Shown here: piece by piece, positions 16,699 to 25,534 of the stretch
Numbering within the stretch: the first letter of the stretch is position 1
Layout: each line of letters starts with the position of its first letter
NCBI GenBank assembly: GCA_023443485.1
Contig: JAEZUH010000005.1
Span: 1 to 41,302 of the forward strand
Origin: Bacillota bacterium
GTDB lineage: Bacteria; Bacillota_I; Bacilli_A; RFN20; CAG-826
Direction of reading: 5' to 3'
Length of the DNA: 41,302 nucleotides
The notes under the pieces: model-generated
Told to the model about the DNA's origin: nothing
Seen by the model: the letters and a program-made list of their open reading frames with translations, nothing else
Database searches by the model: none
Program-made: the position numbers and the translations under genes

Positions 16699-17835
16699 TT
16701 ATTTTTTGCTTTTATAATCATAGATTTGTTGAAGAATTTTTTTGAGTTTCATTATTGTTCTTTTTATCAAAGAAGGTTTCAAAATCGACAACACTTTTCT
16801 AGGTTTATAATTTTTGAAAGCATTTTTGCGAGTTAAAGGAAGCGGAGATGGCTGTACAACACGCGGATTATTTTCGAGAACTGTTTCTAAATCGCTTTCT
16901 TTTAAAAAGGACAGATTATCTTTAATTCTATTGAAAAAACTTAAGCCTTTATCTGTTTTAATAATTATTGCCGATACTCCGTCTTTACTCTCTTTTAAAG
17001 AACTATCTAGAACAGTAGAAGCTCCCCAGAAGTCGCCGATGGTAATATCGCTTCCGCTTCTAAAATTATTGCTTGGGCATCTGTAACAGGATGGACGAAA
17101 AGTATCATTTCCAAAGGTGATGTAAGAACTCTCAAATATCTCTTTGCCGTTCGCAAATCGAATCTTTAATTTTTGTCCATCAGCTTCCTTTGAGCGAAAA
17201 TCAATAAAAGAAATTTTACTCTTATGCTTTTTTTCTACAGCTTTTTTGAAATCTGAAAATAACATTGGCGAAGGAACACCAGCACAAAAAATATCTACTG
17301 CTAACAAGTTTGGATAATCTTTTTTCAAAAATAGACCAAGACCATGAATTTGACAAGGAGTCCCACTAAATAAAACTTGTTTTCCAGCAATTAATTCGCT
17401 TTTAACTTCTTTGAAAACCAAATTAATTCGGCTTTGAACATACTTAGATTTTTTAAAGGCTCCAACGCCATCATAAGTATCTGCTTTTTCGTGATTTACT
17501 ACAAAATCTTCATTAAATTTTGCTCCGAATACAACGCCATTATTTTTGATTACTTCATTTGCTAGGAGTGCAAAAGCCCCACCGGAAGAGCTGGCCATTA
17601 ACAATTCTTTGTTCTGAACGATAGCGCCATAAAACTTTATTGGCTTGGTTTTTTTTGACTTTTGAATAAAGGGACAGACACTCTCACAAAGGCCACAATT
17701 AATGCACTTATTCAAATCTACAGAAGGATAATAGTACCCCTCATTATCTGGTTTCATCGAAATTGCCTTTGTTGGACAAATGTTAAAACAAGCTTCACAG
17801 CCGCAGCATTTTTGTTTATCAGTAATATTAATCAT
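16699..17835 (-). CDS. FrhB/FdhB-like iron-sulfur reductase of polysaccharide loci
   Basis: 378 residues. The N-terminus has two 4Fe-4S ferredoxin motifs (CCGCEACFNICP near residue 9-20 and CINCGLCESVCP near 44-55). A coenzyme F420 hydrogenase/dehydrogenase beta-subunit fold follows, with SSSGGAFALLANEVI, LFSGTPCQIHGLGLFL and ITIGDFWG. Proteins of this layout next to a polysaccharide pyruvyl transferase are common in capsule and EPS clusters; their reaction is not settled, but F420 is not expected in this organism. It follows the pyruvyl transferase gene by 11 nt on the same strand, so the two probably act together. Confidence 0.85.
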   Translation of the reverse strand: MINITDKQKCCGCEACFNICPTKAISMKPDNEGYYYPSVDLNKCINCGLCESVCPFIQKSKKTKPIKFYGAIVQNKELLMASSSGGAFALLANEVIKNNGVVFGAKFNEDFVVNHEKADTYDGVGAFKKSKYVQSRINLVFKEVKSELIAGKQVLFSGTPCQIHGLGLFLKKDYPNLLAVDIFCAGVPSPMLFSDFKKAVEKKHKSKISFIDFRSKEADGQKLKIRFANGKEIFESSYITFGNDTFRPSCYRCPSNNFRSGSDITIGDFWGASTVLDSSLKESKDGVSAIIIKTDKGLSFFNRIKDNLSFLKESDLETVLENNPRVVQPSPLPLTRKNAFKNYKPRKVLSILKPSLIKRTIMKLKKILQQIYDYKSKK

Positions 17836-17846
17836 TTAACTAATCC

Positions 17847-19001
17847 TTAATTCTTTCCAAATGATTTCAAGTAACTGAAAGCTTTCTCTTTCTCTTTCTC
17901 AATAATACTTTTCACAGGAGAATAATCGATATCAGAAAAATCAAAGTCATCAAAATCATCGGCATTATAAATAAGACGATTCTCAAAATTTGTTAATTTC
18001 AATAGTCCGGTTATCCTTGAACCACGAGTGGGGTGCGGGAATGCGATAAAATTCTTTTCAAAAATAATTGATAAAGCAACACCATGGAATGAACTAGAAA
18101 TTGAGTAAGCTGCATTGTTTAAAAGGCCAAGAAAAGAGCTTGGAGAACAATTTTGAAGCCAAAGTACGTTGTTTTTAAAGCCATTTCTATTAGAAAAACT
18201 AACAATATCTAAATGAAATTTTGTTGCCATCTTATTAGCAAAAGTAATTAGTTCTTGGGAAGGAACTAAATCATAGATGAAAATATACTTATTTTTAAGC
18301 TTCGGACTATCAGAAATCTTAAGCCATGAGCTTTTATCAAGCAAAAAAGTTGGGTCAATATGAACCTGAATATCCTCTCTTTTGGACAACTCAATCAGCT
18401 TATTTTTTTGTTTCTCTTCACGTATGGAAATACCATCAAAATCAGAAATAAGAGAAAAATCAATTGTTTCCATTTTTAAAGGTGCGACCGCTATGCTGGC
18501 AGCATATGAACATTTCTTTTGGTTTTTATTTGCGAAATTAAGCAGGTAAGCCTGTCCATCGGGTAAAATGAAATATGGATTCCAAACTTGGTCAGAGCCA
18601 GTTAAAAGAATATTGTAGTCTTTCGCAAAATGACGAATGTTGTCATCTGTGACAAAAATCTTTGAATCAACGTTTAAATATTGTTGTCTAAATTTGTCGA
18701 ATAGTTTTTTTCTTTTCTTGTTATTATTGTAACTATAAATTGAGGACAATATTTTATACATTCCACTTCGAAATCCAAGAGTACGCAATCTTTTGAAAGG
18801 ATGAATTCCATAGTCGTGATTATCGCGTTCCTTTTGTGTAAGAAAATTAATGAATTCAGGTTGATAGCCAAGACTTTTTAATGCTTCTTGCAAAGCATAG
18901 GCTTGAAGAACTGAACCAAAATTATCAGCATAATGCATCGTTAGAATACCGACTTTTTTGGGGAGTGACAAAGACTCAATTTCTTCGTTAGGTTTTAACA
19001 T
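17847..19001 (-). CDS. Polysaccharide pyruvyl transferase family protein
   Basis: 384 residues of the CsaB/WcaK polysaccharide pyruvyl transferase family, which add ketal-linked pyruvate from PEP to a sugar of a surface polymer. The signature N-terminus is KVGILTMHYADNFGSVLQAYALQEAL. The middle has LLTGSDQVWNPYF and SYAASIAVAP, and the C-terminus has the donor-site segment YSISSSFHGVALSIIF. ATG 19001 follows an extended -10 (TGTTATAAT) by only 6 nt, so the mRNA is probably leaderless; no SD is present. The FrhB-like gene follows. Together they likely decorate the polysaccharide made by the cluster at 25.7-41.3 kb. Confidence 0.87.
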   Translation of the reverse strand: MLKPNEEIESLSLPKKVGILTMHYADNFGSVLQAYALQEALKSLGYQPEFINFLTQKERDNHDYGIHPFKRLRTLGFRSGMYKILSSIYSYNNNKKRKKLFDKFRQQYLNVDSKIFVTDDNIRHFAKDYNILLTGSDQVWNPYFILPDGQAYLLNFANKNQKKCSYAASIAVAPLKMETIDFSLISDFDGISIREEKQKNKLIELSKREDIQVHIDPTFLLDKSSWLKISDSPKLKNKYIFIYDLVPSQELITFANKMATKFHLDIVSFSNRNGFKNNVLWLQNCSPSSFLGLLNNAAYSISSSFHGVALSIIFEKNFIAFPHPTRGSRITGLLKLTNFENRLIYNADDFDDFDFSDIDYSPVKSIIEKEKEKAFSYLKSFGKN

Positions 19002-19007
19002 ATTTAG

Positions 19008-19016
19008 ATTATAACA
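19008..19016 (-). promoter_or_regulatory. Extended -10 giving a leaderless mRNA
   Basis: TGT-TATAAT on the minus strand, 6 nt before ATG 19001. Initiation at the usual distance falls on the start codon. Confidence 0.6.
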
Positions 19017-19097
19017 TAATCTTAAAAAAACTAAAGATTATAAAAAGTCGGAATCTTGAGCCGAACCCCATTTAGTAAACAACAAAAAGATTAGCAC

Positions 19098-19131
19098 TTC
19101 TTATCACATAAAAGCGATAAGAGGTTTTTTG
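19098..19131 (+). terminator. Solitary intrinsic terminator
   Basis: CTTCTTATC (19098-19106) pairs with GATAAGAGG (19117-19125), nine pairs with one G-U, then six T. No plus-strand gene lies upstream, so it may end a small RNA or remain from a lost gene. Confidence 0.6.
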
Positions 19132-19321
19132 TGTCGGAAAAAGGAAACCCATTTCAAAAGCATAGACATTGAGCGGAAGTTAAAATACCTTAAAATCATG
19201 TTTGTGGCAAATATTCTTATGCTTCACATGGCGCAAAATTCGGTGTCTTAGGAAATAATCAATTTAGAATTGGCTTCTAAAAACGAAAAAAGACTTTAAT
19301 GTGGTCATCAATTAGCAGAAT

Positions 19322-19510
19322 TTGCCACCTGGCAAAAAGCCAACAAAGACATTAACTAAGGAAGATTATAAACAGAGATATGAAATCCTCAAAAAAACTT
19401 TGCACAAAAATAGTATATTTTTAGAACAGTACATTAAATATGTTGAGGAATGGGCAGGCTTTTATTATATGCCGCGAATAAAAAAGAACCGTAAACGATT
19501 TCTATTTTAA
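19322..19510 (+). pseudogene. Possible transposase OrfA remnant
   Basis: A 62-codon reading frame whose Lys-rich segment PTKTLTKEDYKQRYEILKK recalls the C-terminal part of IS3-family OrfA proteins of mollicute relatives. There is no SD and no matching OrfB or terminal repeats nearby, and the upstream DNA (19140-19320) has interrupted frames. It could be a mobile-element relic in a 580-bp gene-poor gap (19002-19580), or chance. Apart from the terminator at 19098 I see nothing else in that gap. Confidence 0.3.
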
Positions 19511-19580
19511 TGGCTTTTTTTGCTGAAGCATTCATCTTGGAGGACACTTTATGAACTTACTTTTATTGCAAATTACATAT

Positions 19581-20189
19581 TTATTTACCCTTGATTCTCA
19601 AGAGAGTCATAAGGAATAATTTTGCATCAAGCCAGAAATCAACTGTCCTAGCGTATTCGGAATCATAACGCGCTTTTTCTTTTGGATCATGATCACGATT
19701 CATTTTTACTTGGGCTAATCCAGAAATGCCTGGTTTAACATCGAAAGCAGATGGAGTGTACGATTCTCTTAATCTAATTAATTCTTCTTCGTTTTTTGCA
19801 GCGCCTGGTCTTGGACCTACAAATGACATCGTTCCACCTAATACGTTGATAAGTTGAACTGTTTCATCAATGGAGAATTTTCTCAAGAAGTTTCCAAACT
19901 TATATTCCATGGCCTTTTGTTGCTCTTCGGTCATATCACTAGGAGCGATTTGAGGCGCATCTGCTCTCATTGTTCTAAATTTGTAAATTTTGAAAACTTT
20001 TTTGTGCTTGCCCACTCTTTCTTGTCTAAACAAGACCGGACCCTTTGAAGTGAGTTTAATGAGTATTGCTACCCACCACCAAATCAGTAGTGAACAAACG
20101 ATAATTCCGAATAAAGATCCACAAATATCGATCAATCTTTTCCAGAAGAAATAGAATTTTTGGCTTTTCTTAAATTTATAGTTTTCCAT
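19581..20189 (-). CDS. Undecaprenyl-phosphate sugar-1-phosphate transferase (priming enzyme)
   Basis: 202 residues of the small bacterial sugar transferase family (PglC/WcaJ C-terminal domain). It starts repeat-unit synthesis by transferring a sugar-1-phosphate from a UDP-sugar to undecaprenyl phosphate at the membrane. It has one hydrophobic re-entrant/TM segment at about 24-47, then the family motifs FRQERVGKH, FKIYKFRTMR, the catalytic Asp-Glu in SIDETVQLINVLGGTMSFVG, PRP, and DVKPGISGLAQV. It lacks the N-terminal TM domain of the long form. A TATGAT box lies 15 nt before ATG 20189, giving a leader of about 8 nt with no SD. It is the likely first enzyme of the capsule pathway encoded from 25.7 kb. 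Confidence 0.93.
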   Translation of the reverse strand: MENYKFKKSQKFYFFWKRLIDICGSLFGIIVCSLLIWWWVAILIKLTSKGPVLFRQERVGKHKKVFKIYKFRTMRADAPQIAPSDMTEEQQKAMEYKFGNFLRKFSIDETVQLINVLGGTMSFVGPRPGAAKNEEELIRLRESYTPSAFDVKPGISGLAQVKMNRDHDPKEKARYDSEYARTVDFWLDAKLFLMTLLRIKGK

Positions 20190-20204
20190 AAGATAACGCC
20201 TAAT

Positions 20205-20210
20205 ATCATA
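20205..20210 (-). promoter_or_regulatory. Extended -10 of the priming transferase gene, short leader
   Basis: TATGAT on the minus strand, preceded by TGG (extended -10), 15 nt before the start codon. Confidence 0.45.
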
Positions 20211-20291
20211 CCAAAGTAAAATAAAAAAGCAAAAGTTTCTTTCTCAATGCCTTAATATTGATTAAAAAGATTCCATCAGATGAGAAATTAA

Positions 20292-20702
20292 CTATTCAAT
20301 ATGTTGTTCGCCAATTTCGCTGATGGATAGTATTTTTACATATTGAGCGTCGCTAAAGTCTTTTTGCCCTCGCATGTATTTTTCTTTGAGGTTATAAAAA
20401 CATATTCTCAAATAATCATCATTTTGATAGATGAAAAAAGGCTTATCGATATTGGCTTTGATTCCCTTAAAGTAGCTATCATAATTGCCATAATTAATAC
20501 GATAACCCCGTTTTTTCATTTCTTCTAAGACCATGTTTGAATAGGATAGTAGATCTTTTCTATCTTTATATTCATCTTTATAAATATAATTTATAAGAAT
20601 GTGATTCGGTTCCTGTCTAAAAATTAAATTCAGCTCTCGCCACTGGGCTAAAAGTTGAGATCTAGGAAGATGTTGTATTAACTTATAATGCCAAAGTCTC
20701 AT
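20292..20702 (-). CDS. TIGR02328 / Pyr_excise-like protein
   Basis: 136 residues beginning MRLWHYKLIQHLPRSQLLAQWRE, the characteristic start of the TIGR02328 proteins related to the pyrimidine-dimer glycosylase (phage T4 endonuclease V-like, Pyr_excise) family. Members carry the N-terminal helix with RLWH and QLLxQHRE; here the His of QHRE is Trp, which may matter for activity. The middle keeps INYGNYDSYF. If active it would cut at UV photoproducts, but that is unproven for this subfamily. It stands alone between the priming transferase and the divergently transcribed ldh. No strong SD; a possible promoter lies within 45 nt. Confidence 0.7.
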   Translation of the reverse strand: MRLWHYKLIQHLPRSQLLAQWRELNLIFRQEPNHILINYIYKDEYKDRKDLLSYSNMVLEEMKKRGYRINYGNYDSYFKGIKANIDKPFFIYQNDDYLRICFYNLKEKYMRGQKDFSDAQYVKILSISEIGEQHIE

Positions 20703-20824
20703 ATCGATTAATTTATTTTTACCATCATTGACAAGAAGACGTCAATTCAAGCGCTCTTTTTTGAGTACATTACTTGTAGTGATGTTATGAAAAACATATC
20801 ATTACCATGTAGGGGGACTACAAT

Positions 20825-21778
20825 ATGAAAAACTTAAACAATCGAAAAGTTGTAATTATTGGAGATGGAATGGTTGGAAGCTCAATCGCTTATACCCTTC
20901 TTCTCAAATCAAATATCCAAGACATTGTCATCATTGATGTCAATAAAGACAAAGCCGAAGGTGATGCTTTAGATATGAATCACGCGATGAGTATGCTAGC
21001 TCCAAAAGACATCAAAGCCGGTTCATATGAAGATATTGAAGATGCTCACATTATCGTGATCACCGCTGGCGCTGCTCAAAAACCAGGAGAAACAAGACTT
21101 CAATTATGCTACAAGAACAAAGCTATCTTCGATAGCATATTTGCCATGATGAAACCGCATCTCAACCCAGAAAGCATAGTTATGATAGTGACAAATCCTG
21201 TTGATATTTTGACTCACTATGCTTTTACTAAATTGGGACTACCGGCCAATCAAGTTATTGGTTCAGGTACTGTCTTGGATACTGCAAGATTAAAATTCTT
21301 GCTTAGTGAGGACACCAAAATTGACCCACGAAATATTCATACTTATGTCATAGGAGAACACGGTGATAGTGAAGTAATGGCCTATTCGGTTACTTACATC
21401 GCTGGAGTGCCAATTGCTGACTTCTGTACAGTCTGTGGAAGATGCAAGAACTTGCATCACTTGAAAAAGTTAGAAGAGATTGGCAGAGAAGTTGTTACAT
21501 CAGCTTATAAAATCATTGAGAAAAAAGGCAGCACATATTATGGAATCGCCGCTGCGGTTGCTCGAATCATCGACGCAATTGTTAACGATACTGAAAGTGT
21601 CTTAACAGTCTCCTCTTATGTTGAGGATGCCCTTGAGGGAAAAATTAGAGATGTCTATCTCTCTGTTCCATCAATTGTTAACCAACATGGAGCTGTAAAG
21701 ACTGTATGGCCGGCATATAGCGAAAATGAAGCTGAATTGCTCATTCAATCAGCCAATAAGCTTAAACAGTTTTATTAA
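20825..21778 (+). CDS. ldh: L-lactate dehydrogenase
   Basis: 317 residues, NAD-dependent reduction of pyruvate to L-lactate in the cytosol. The Rossmann motif is GDGMVGSS near residue 13-20 with the NAD-selective Asp in IIDVNKDKA. The substrate loop is AGAAQKPGETRLQL, where Gln rather than Arg marks LDH rather than malate dehydrogenase. NPVDILTHY and the catalytic His in GEHGDSEVMAYS follow. The Cys-rich stretch DFCTVCGRCKNLHH is unusual. SD GGGGGA precedes ATG 20825 and a -10-like TGTTATGAA lies upstream. It is monocistronic with a good terminator. A decayed second copy lies at 16467-16681. Confidence 0.93.
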   Translation: MKNLNNRKVVIIGDGMVGSSIAYTLLLKSNIQDIVIIDVNKDKAEGDALDMNHAMSMLAPKDIKAGSYEDIEDAHIIVITAGAAQKPGETRLQLCYKNKAIFDSIFAMMKPHLNPESIVMIVTNPVDILTHYAFTKLGLPANQVIGSGTVLDTARLKFLLSEDTKIDPRNIHTYVIGEHGDSEVMAYSVTYIAGVPIADFCTVCGRCKNLHHLKKLEEIGREVVTSAYKIIEKKGSTYYGIAAAVARIIDAIVNDTESVLTVSSYVEDALEGKIRDVYLSVPSIVNQHGAVKTVWPAYSENEAELLIQSANKLKQFY

Positions 21779-21784
21779 ATGAAG

Positions 21785-21808
21785 AGTGGCAAAGCCACTT
21801 TTCTTTTT
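21785..21808 (+). terminator. Intrinsic terminator of ldh
   Basis: AGTGGC (21785-21790), loop AAA, GCCACT (21794-21799), then a T-rich tract. Confidence 0.9.
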
Positions 21809-21887
21809 CCTACTTTAAACTGTTGATGGAATATTAAACTACTGAAAATAAACCTCTTTTTTGTTAAGATGGGAATAGGTAAAAATT

Positions 21888-22988
21888 ATGAAACCAATAC
21901 GTTTAACCATTTTAGGTATTTTAACCCCACTTCTTTTGGGGTGCTCAAGTAGCGCTGGCTCTTATCCTTTGGATCTTCCGGCTGAAGATTACATCACAAC
22001 CTTGGAGATTAACGATATCGAAAATTTCACAATATGTGTTTTCAACGATCTTCACATCTCGGTTTTAACAAATTTAACCGACGAAATTGCCTATTACGAG
22101 AAGTGCCTTATTAGCAATGGTGGGGAACTACCAAGTTTAATCGTTTTGAATGGCGACTCTTTTATGGGAGCTGCTAAATCTCAAGTTGAACGTTTTTTCG
22201 ATTGGATTGATAGCAAAGGTGTTCCTTTTGCGTATACTTACGGCAATCATGATTTACAAGGCACATATTCGAATATGCTTATTGATCAGGTTATTAAGAG
22301 CTGTGAACATGCGGTTTTACTGAACCCTATCAATGACAATGTTTTTGGCGATAGTAACTATGTTTTAAATATCGAAGAAATCGGAACGCCGAACACATTG
22401 AAATGGCAGCTTTATTTTTATGATAGTAATACATATTATGGCGTTGATTATGATGTCATTCATGAAGATCAAATTGCATGGTACGAAAAACAGCAACAAG
22501 CACTTGAAGACCTTGGCACTCCAAATATACCTTCTTTAACTTTCATGCATATTCCTACTGAAGAATTTGAAGAAGCTTATAAAACCATTGGTCACAATGT
22601 CACTAGTGGACACGATACCGCTGACACTGAAAGCCTATGGTACATGGGCGAATCGATATCTTGGGGTTATAAAGAAACCGAATTCTATGAAACGATGCAA
22701 GAATATAAAAATAACAAAGCCATTATTGTTGGCCACGACCATGTCAATTTGACTGATTGGCATTATGATAAAGATGAAGGATCAGCTGACAATATGATTC
22801 ATCTAATTTATGGTTTAAAAACCGGGCGAGGAATTTATCACGATACGAGAATTATGGGTGCGTCTTTCTATACCTTAAAAGATTCCAATGAATTTGATAT
22901 CAAATGGATGAATGTTCCATATGAAGAAGATCCATTCGAAATCACTTCTGGATATCTCATTGGTTTAGGAGAGGGGGCAATTGCATGA
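21888..22988 (+). CDS. Metallophosphoesterase lipoprotein
   Basis: 366 residues. The signal peptide ends in a lipobox LLGC with Cys at residue 19, so the protein sits outside the membrane. A calcineurin-like phosphoesterase domain follows, with all metal-binding motifs in order: FNDLH near residue 52, NGDSFMG near 87, GNHDLQG near 120 and GHDHVNL near 284. It would hydrolyse a phosphoester outside the cell; the substrate is unknown. No strong SD lies before ATG 21888. It overlaps the next gene by 4 nt (ATGA), forming an operon with a membrane protein and a VanZ-like protein, which points to an envelope role. Confidence 0.9.
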   Translation: MKPIRLTILGILTPLLLGCSSSAGSYPLDLPAEDYITTLEINDIENFTICVFNDLHISVLTNLTDEIAYYEKCLISNGGELPSLIVLNGDSFMGAAKSQVERFFDWIDSKGVPFAYTYGNHDLQGTYSNMLIDQVIKSCEHAVLLNPINDNVFGDSNYVLNIEEIGTPNTLKWQLYFYDSNTYYGVDYDVIHEDQIAWYEKQQQALEDLGTPNIPSLTFMHIPTEEFEEAYKTIGHNVTSGHDTADTESLWYMGESISWGYKETEFYETMQEYKNNKAIIVGHDHVNLTDWHYDKDEGSADNMIHLIYGLKTGRGIYHDTRIMGASFYTLKDSNEFDIKWMNVPYEEDPFEITSGYLIGLGEGAIA

Positions 22989-23908
22989 CAAAGTTATTTT
23001 CAAGCGTAAAGGTCAGAAAAATTACCTTATTATTCTTATTTTTTGTGGCTTCACTATCAACAGCATATGGCTGGTTCCTCTTTGTTCCAGTCATCACTAA
23101 CTATGGAAGAATGTTAGCAACATATTTTCCAACTTTATTTACCTTTGGCGTTCCTTTATTTACCTTTTTTATGTTGTGGATGTATTGGCATACTTGCAAC
23201 ATTGCTAATAAACACCGAATCTTGAAAATTTACTCTATTACCTTAATTGTCTTGATGGGCTTATGCATTCCATTTCACATTTTATCCATTGGTCTATCCT
23301 TTGGATGGAATGGCATCTATGGAGTTTTAACCCCTCTATTTCCTTATGACATCCTAGTAAAAATGGTATTTTTCCTAGCCATAGGAATTTACATTCTTGT
23401 TTATGTTATCCGAAATGGAGATTTAGCATTAGTTCCTTTGACAGTAAAAAATCCTTTGCGCAAAAGAGCTTTTGTAGCCATGGGATTTGTATCTGCTTTT
23501 ACATCCTATTTCTTTGGGGCATTTTTCGAAGTATTTTTTATCTTAGATACTTTCGATTCAAACTGGTATGGGATGATACCAGCAATTTTACTCTTTCTTC
23601 TTCCATTAGCATCCTTTCTTTTATATGTTTTCTATCGTCATCAGACAGATGAAATCACAAAGCGAAGAGTTCATTTTTATAGTCTTATTTCCATACTTTT
23701 GTCAACACTGGTTTTGTTATTATGGGTGTTGATTGCTGTCTTAATAAACCCTTACCTTTTTCCTCAATCACTAAGCAATTTCTACATGCTTGGTTATGCC
23801 GCAAAAATGCCAATTGGATTCTTCTTAATTATCATTATGCTTTTCGTTGAAATCTTAGTTAGTTTCCTGCGATATCGCAAAAGATATTTAATGAAAAAAG
23901 ATGCCTAA
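22985..23908 (+). CDS. Polytopic membrane protein, unknown function
   Basis: 307 residues with about eight hydrophobic segments and short polar loops (first segment ITLLFLFFVASLSTAYGWF). There is no transporter or enzyme motif I recognise. It overlaps the metallophosphoesterase gene by 4 nt and the VanZ-like gene by 8 nt, so the three are translated as a unit. An envelope or lipid-linked role is plausible only from context. Confidence 0.75.
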   Translation: MTKLFSSVKVRKITLLFLFFVASLSTAYGWFLFVPVITNYGRMLATYFPTLFTFGVPLFTFFMLWMYWHTCNIANKHRILKIYSITLIVLMGLCIPFHILSIGLSFGWNGIYGVLTPLFPYDILVKMVFFLAIGIYILVYVIRNGDLALVPLTVKNPLRKRAFVAMGFVSAFTSYFFGAFFEVFFILDTFDSNWYGMIPAILLFLLPLASFLLYVFYRHQTDEITKRRVHFYSLISILLSTLVLLLWVLIAVLINPYLFPQSLSNFYMLGYAAKMPIGFFLIIIMLFVEILVSFLRYRKRYLMKKDA

Positions 23909-24410
23909 AAATTCAAAAATTAAAACAGCCCTTTTAATCTTTTTTGCACTTAGCATCTTGCTTAATCTTTTTATTTTAGTCAACGCATTTATTCCGGGAG
24001 ATGAAAGTGCGGCGACTTCATTTTGGATAGCTGATATTCTTGCAACATTAATTAATTATGTCAAATCAGGAACTATCAATATTGATAATATTGATGCTTT
24101 CTCATATTTCATCCGAAAACTGGTTGGTCACTTCTCTCTCTTTTTGTTGGATGGCGTTTTTGTTGGTTTGACTTTCTATCTCTTTTTGATGTATAAAAAG
24201 AATCGCAATTTTTGGTGGGCTACTCTCTTTATTTTTTTGATTGGTTTTTTAGTAGCTTCAATTAGCGAAGCAATTCAACTAGGGATTCCAGGCCGAATTG
24301 GCACAATAAACGATGTTCTAATCGATATGGCGGGATATGTGATATCTTTAATCGCTCTTTTTATCATCTTTTTCTTCAGACCAAGAAAAAAGAAACTCAT
24401 CATAAATTAA
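23901..24410 (+). CDS. VanZ-like family membrane protein
   Basis: 169 residues with four to five TM segments and the VanZ-domain pattern: a His near the second segment (RKLVGHFSLFLLDG), Glu-Gln in SEAIQLGIPGRIGTINDVL, and DMAGY. VanZ proteins are linked to glycopeptide and lipopeptide resistance and to envelope processes without a proven reaction. It is the last gene of the phosphoesterase unit and converges on the acyltransferase with only 10 nt between the two stops. Confidence 0.85.
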   Translation: MPKNSKIKTALLIFFALSILLNLFILVNAFIPGDESAATSFWIADILATLINYVKSGTINIDNIDAFSYFIRKLVGHFSLFLLDGVFVGLTFYLFLMYKKNRNFWWATLFIFLIGFLVASISEAIQLGIPGRIGTINDVLIDMAGYVISLIALFIIFFFRPRKKKLIIN

Positions 24411-24420
24411 AAAAAATATT

Positions 24421-25527
24421 TCAATTTTTCCTAAGCGTTTTTTTGATAAAGGGTAGATTTTTATACCTCATAAAATTGGCAAAAAGCAACATATCGGTAT
24501 AAGGTATTTTAACCAGTACGATGGTAACGAGCAAACTGAGCGCGAAGAACGCTAGTGAGCCACCCACAACAAAGATATGTTCATACCATTGAAAAGACGC
24601 CGGAAGATCAAAGAATGAATAGATTAAACGGATGAAATATACATGGATTAGATAAAATGGGCCAGAGTATCGCCCTAAAAATGATATCTTTTTTGCTACT
24701 TGATATTTTGAAATATATGTTGCCACTTGGTATAGAAAGAAAGTGCCTGTAATGCTCGCTAGCCATCGCCAAAAGATATCAAGGAAAGAGCCAGACAATC
24801 CTTGAAACCAACTGTTTTGGAAGATAATTACAATGCTTATCCAAATAGAAAAGCATAGAACTGAAGTAAAAAATGTCACAAAAGAAGTGGCCTTACTTTT
24901 TTTGATATATGGCGAAAAGATGGCGAAAGTGAAGCCAATAAAAACAGTTGGAAGATAAAATAGAAACATATCACTAGAAAGGCATTTTGGACCAATCCCC
25001 TCGAAGTTTTTATTGTAGATAGCGATAAATATCCACATATATCCAGCTAGAGACAAAATAATTAAAAGCCAACGAAGAACATCGAATTTAAACCCATCCT
25101 TTTTATAAATTAAGTGGGACAAATAGTAAAAGATTGCAATCGGAATATTAATGAAACAAGCTGTTAAAAAATACCAGTAAAAATAATCAGTATATTCATA
25201 TAAAGCCATCATCCACCAGCCGAAATTGTGATCCCCGTATTGCGAAAGCGTCCAAATTGATAGACAGGTAAAAAAGTAAGCAGGAGCTAGGTAAGTAATA
25301 ATAGTTTTGAGAATATAGAATCCAAGCTCTTTTAAAGAACTTGTTCGTTTGATGAAGAAACCACCTGTAAAAAAGAATAGGCCTAAAGAGACGCTGTAAG
25401 GAATAGCGAAAAAGATGGAATTTGTAAAAGAGTAGTTACTATAAAAACGTTGAAAACAATGGGTCATGCATATCAAAAACATGGCCAATAATTTAAGCAA
25501 ATCAAATTGAGTTAGACGAAGTTTCAT
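24421..25527 (-). CDS. Acyltransferase-3 family membrane protein (OafA-like)
   Basis: 368 residues with about ten TM segments. It begins RLTQFDLLKLLAMFLICMTHC, the acyltransferase-3 start with the conserved His in TM1 after an Asp. These enzymes O-acetylate or succinylate surface polysaccharides or peptidoglycan using cytosolic acyl-CoA. Neighbouring polysaccharide genes suggest that role. On the minus strand TATAAT (25540-25535) is 7 nt before ATG 25527, so the message is probably leaderless. It lies between the phosphoesterase unit and the start of the large plus-strand cluster. Confidence 0.85.
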   Translation of the reverse strand: MKLRLTQFDLLKLLAMFLICMTHCFQRFYSNYSFTNSIFFAIPYSVSLGLFFFTGGFFIKRTSSLKELGFYILKTIITYLAPAYFFTCLSIWTLSQYGDHNFGWWMMALYEYTDYFYWYFLTACFINIPIAIFYYLSHLIYKKDGFKFDVLRWLLIILSLAGYMWIFIAIYNKNFEGIGPKCLSSDMFLFYLPTVFIGFTFAIFSPYIKKSKATSFVTFFTSVLCFSIWISIVIIFQNSWFQGLSGSFLDIFWRWLASITGTFFLYQVATYISKYQVAKKISFLGRYSGPFYLIHVYFIRLIYSFFDLPASFQWYEHIFVVGGSLAFFALSLLVTIVLVKIPYTDMLLFANFMRYKNLPFIKKTLRKN

Positions 25528-25534
25528 CTTTTTA

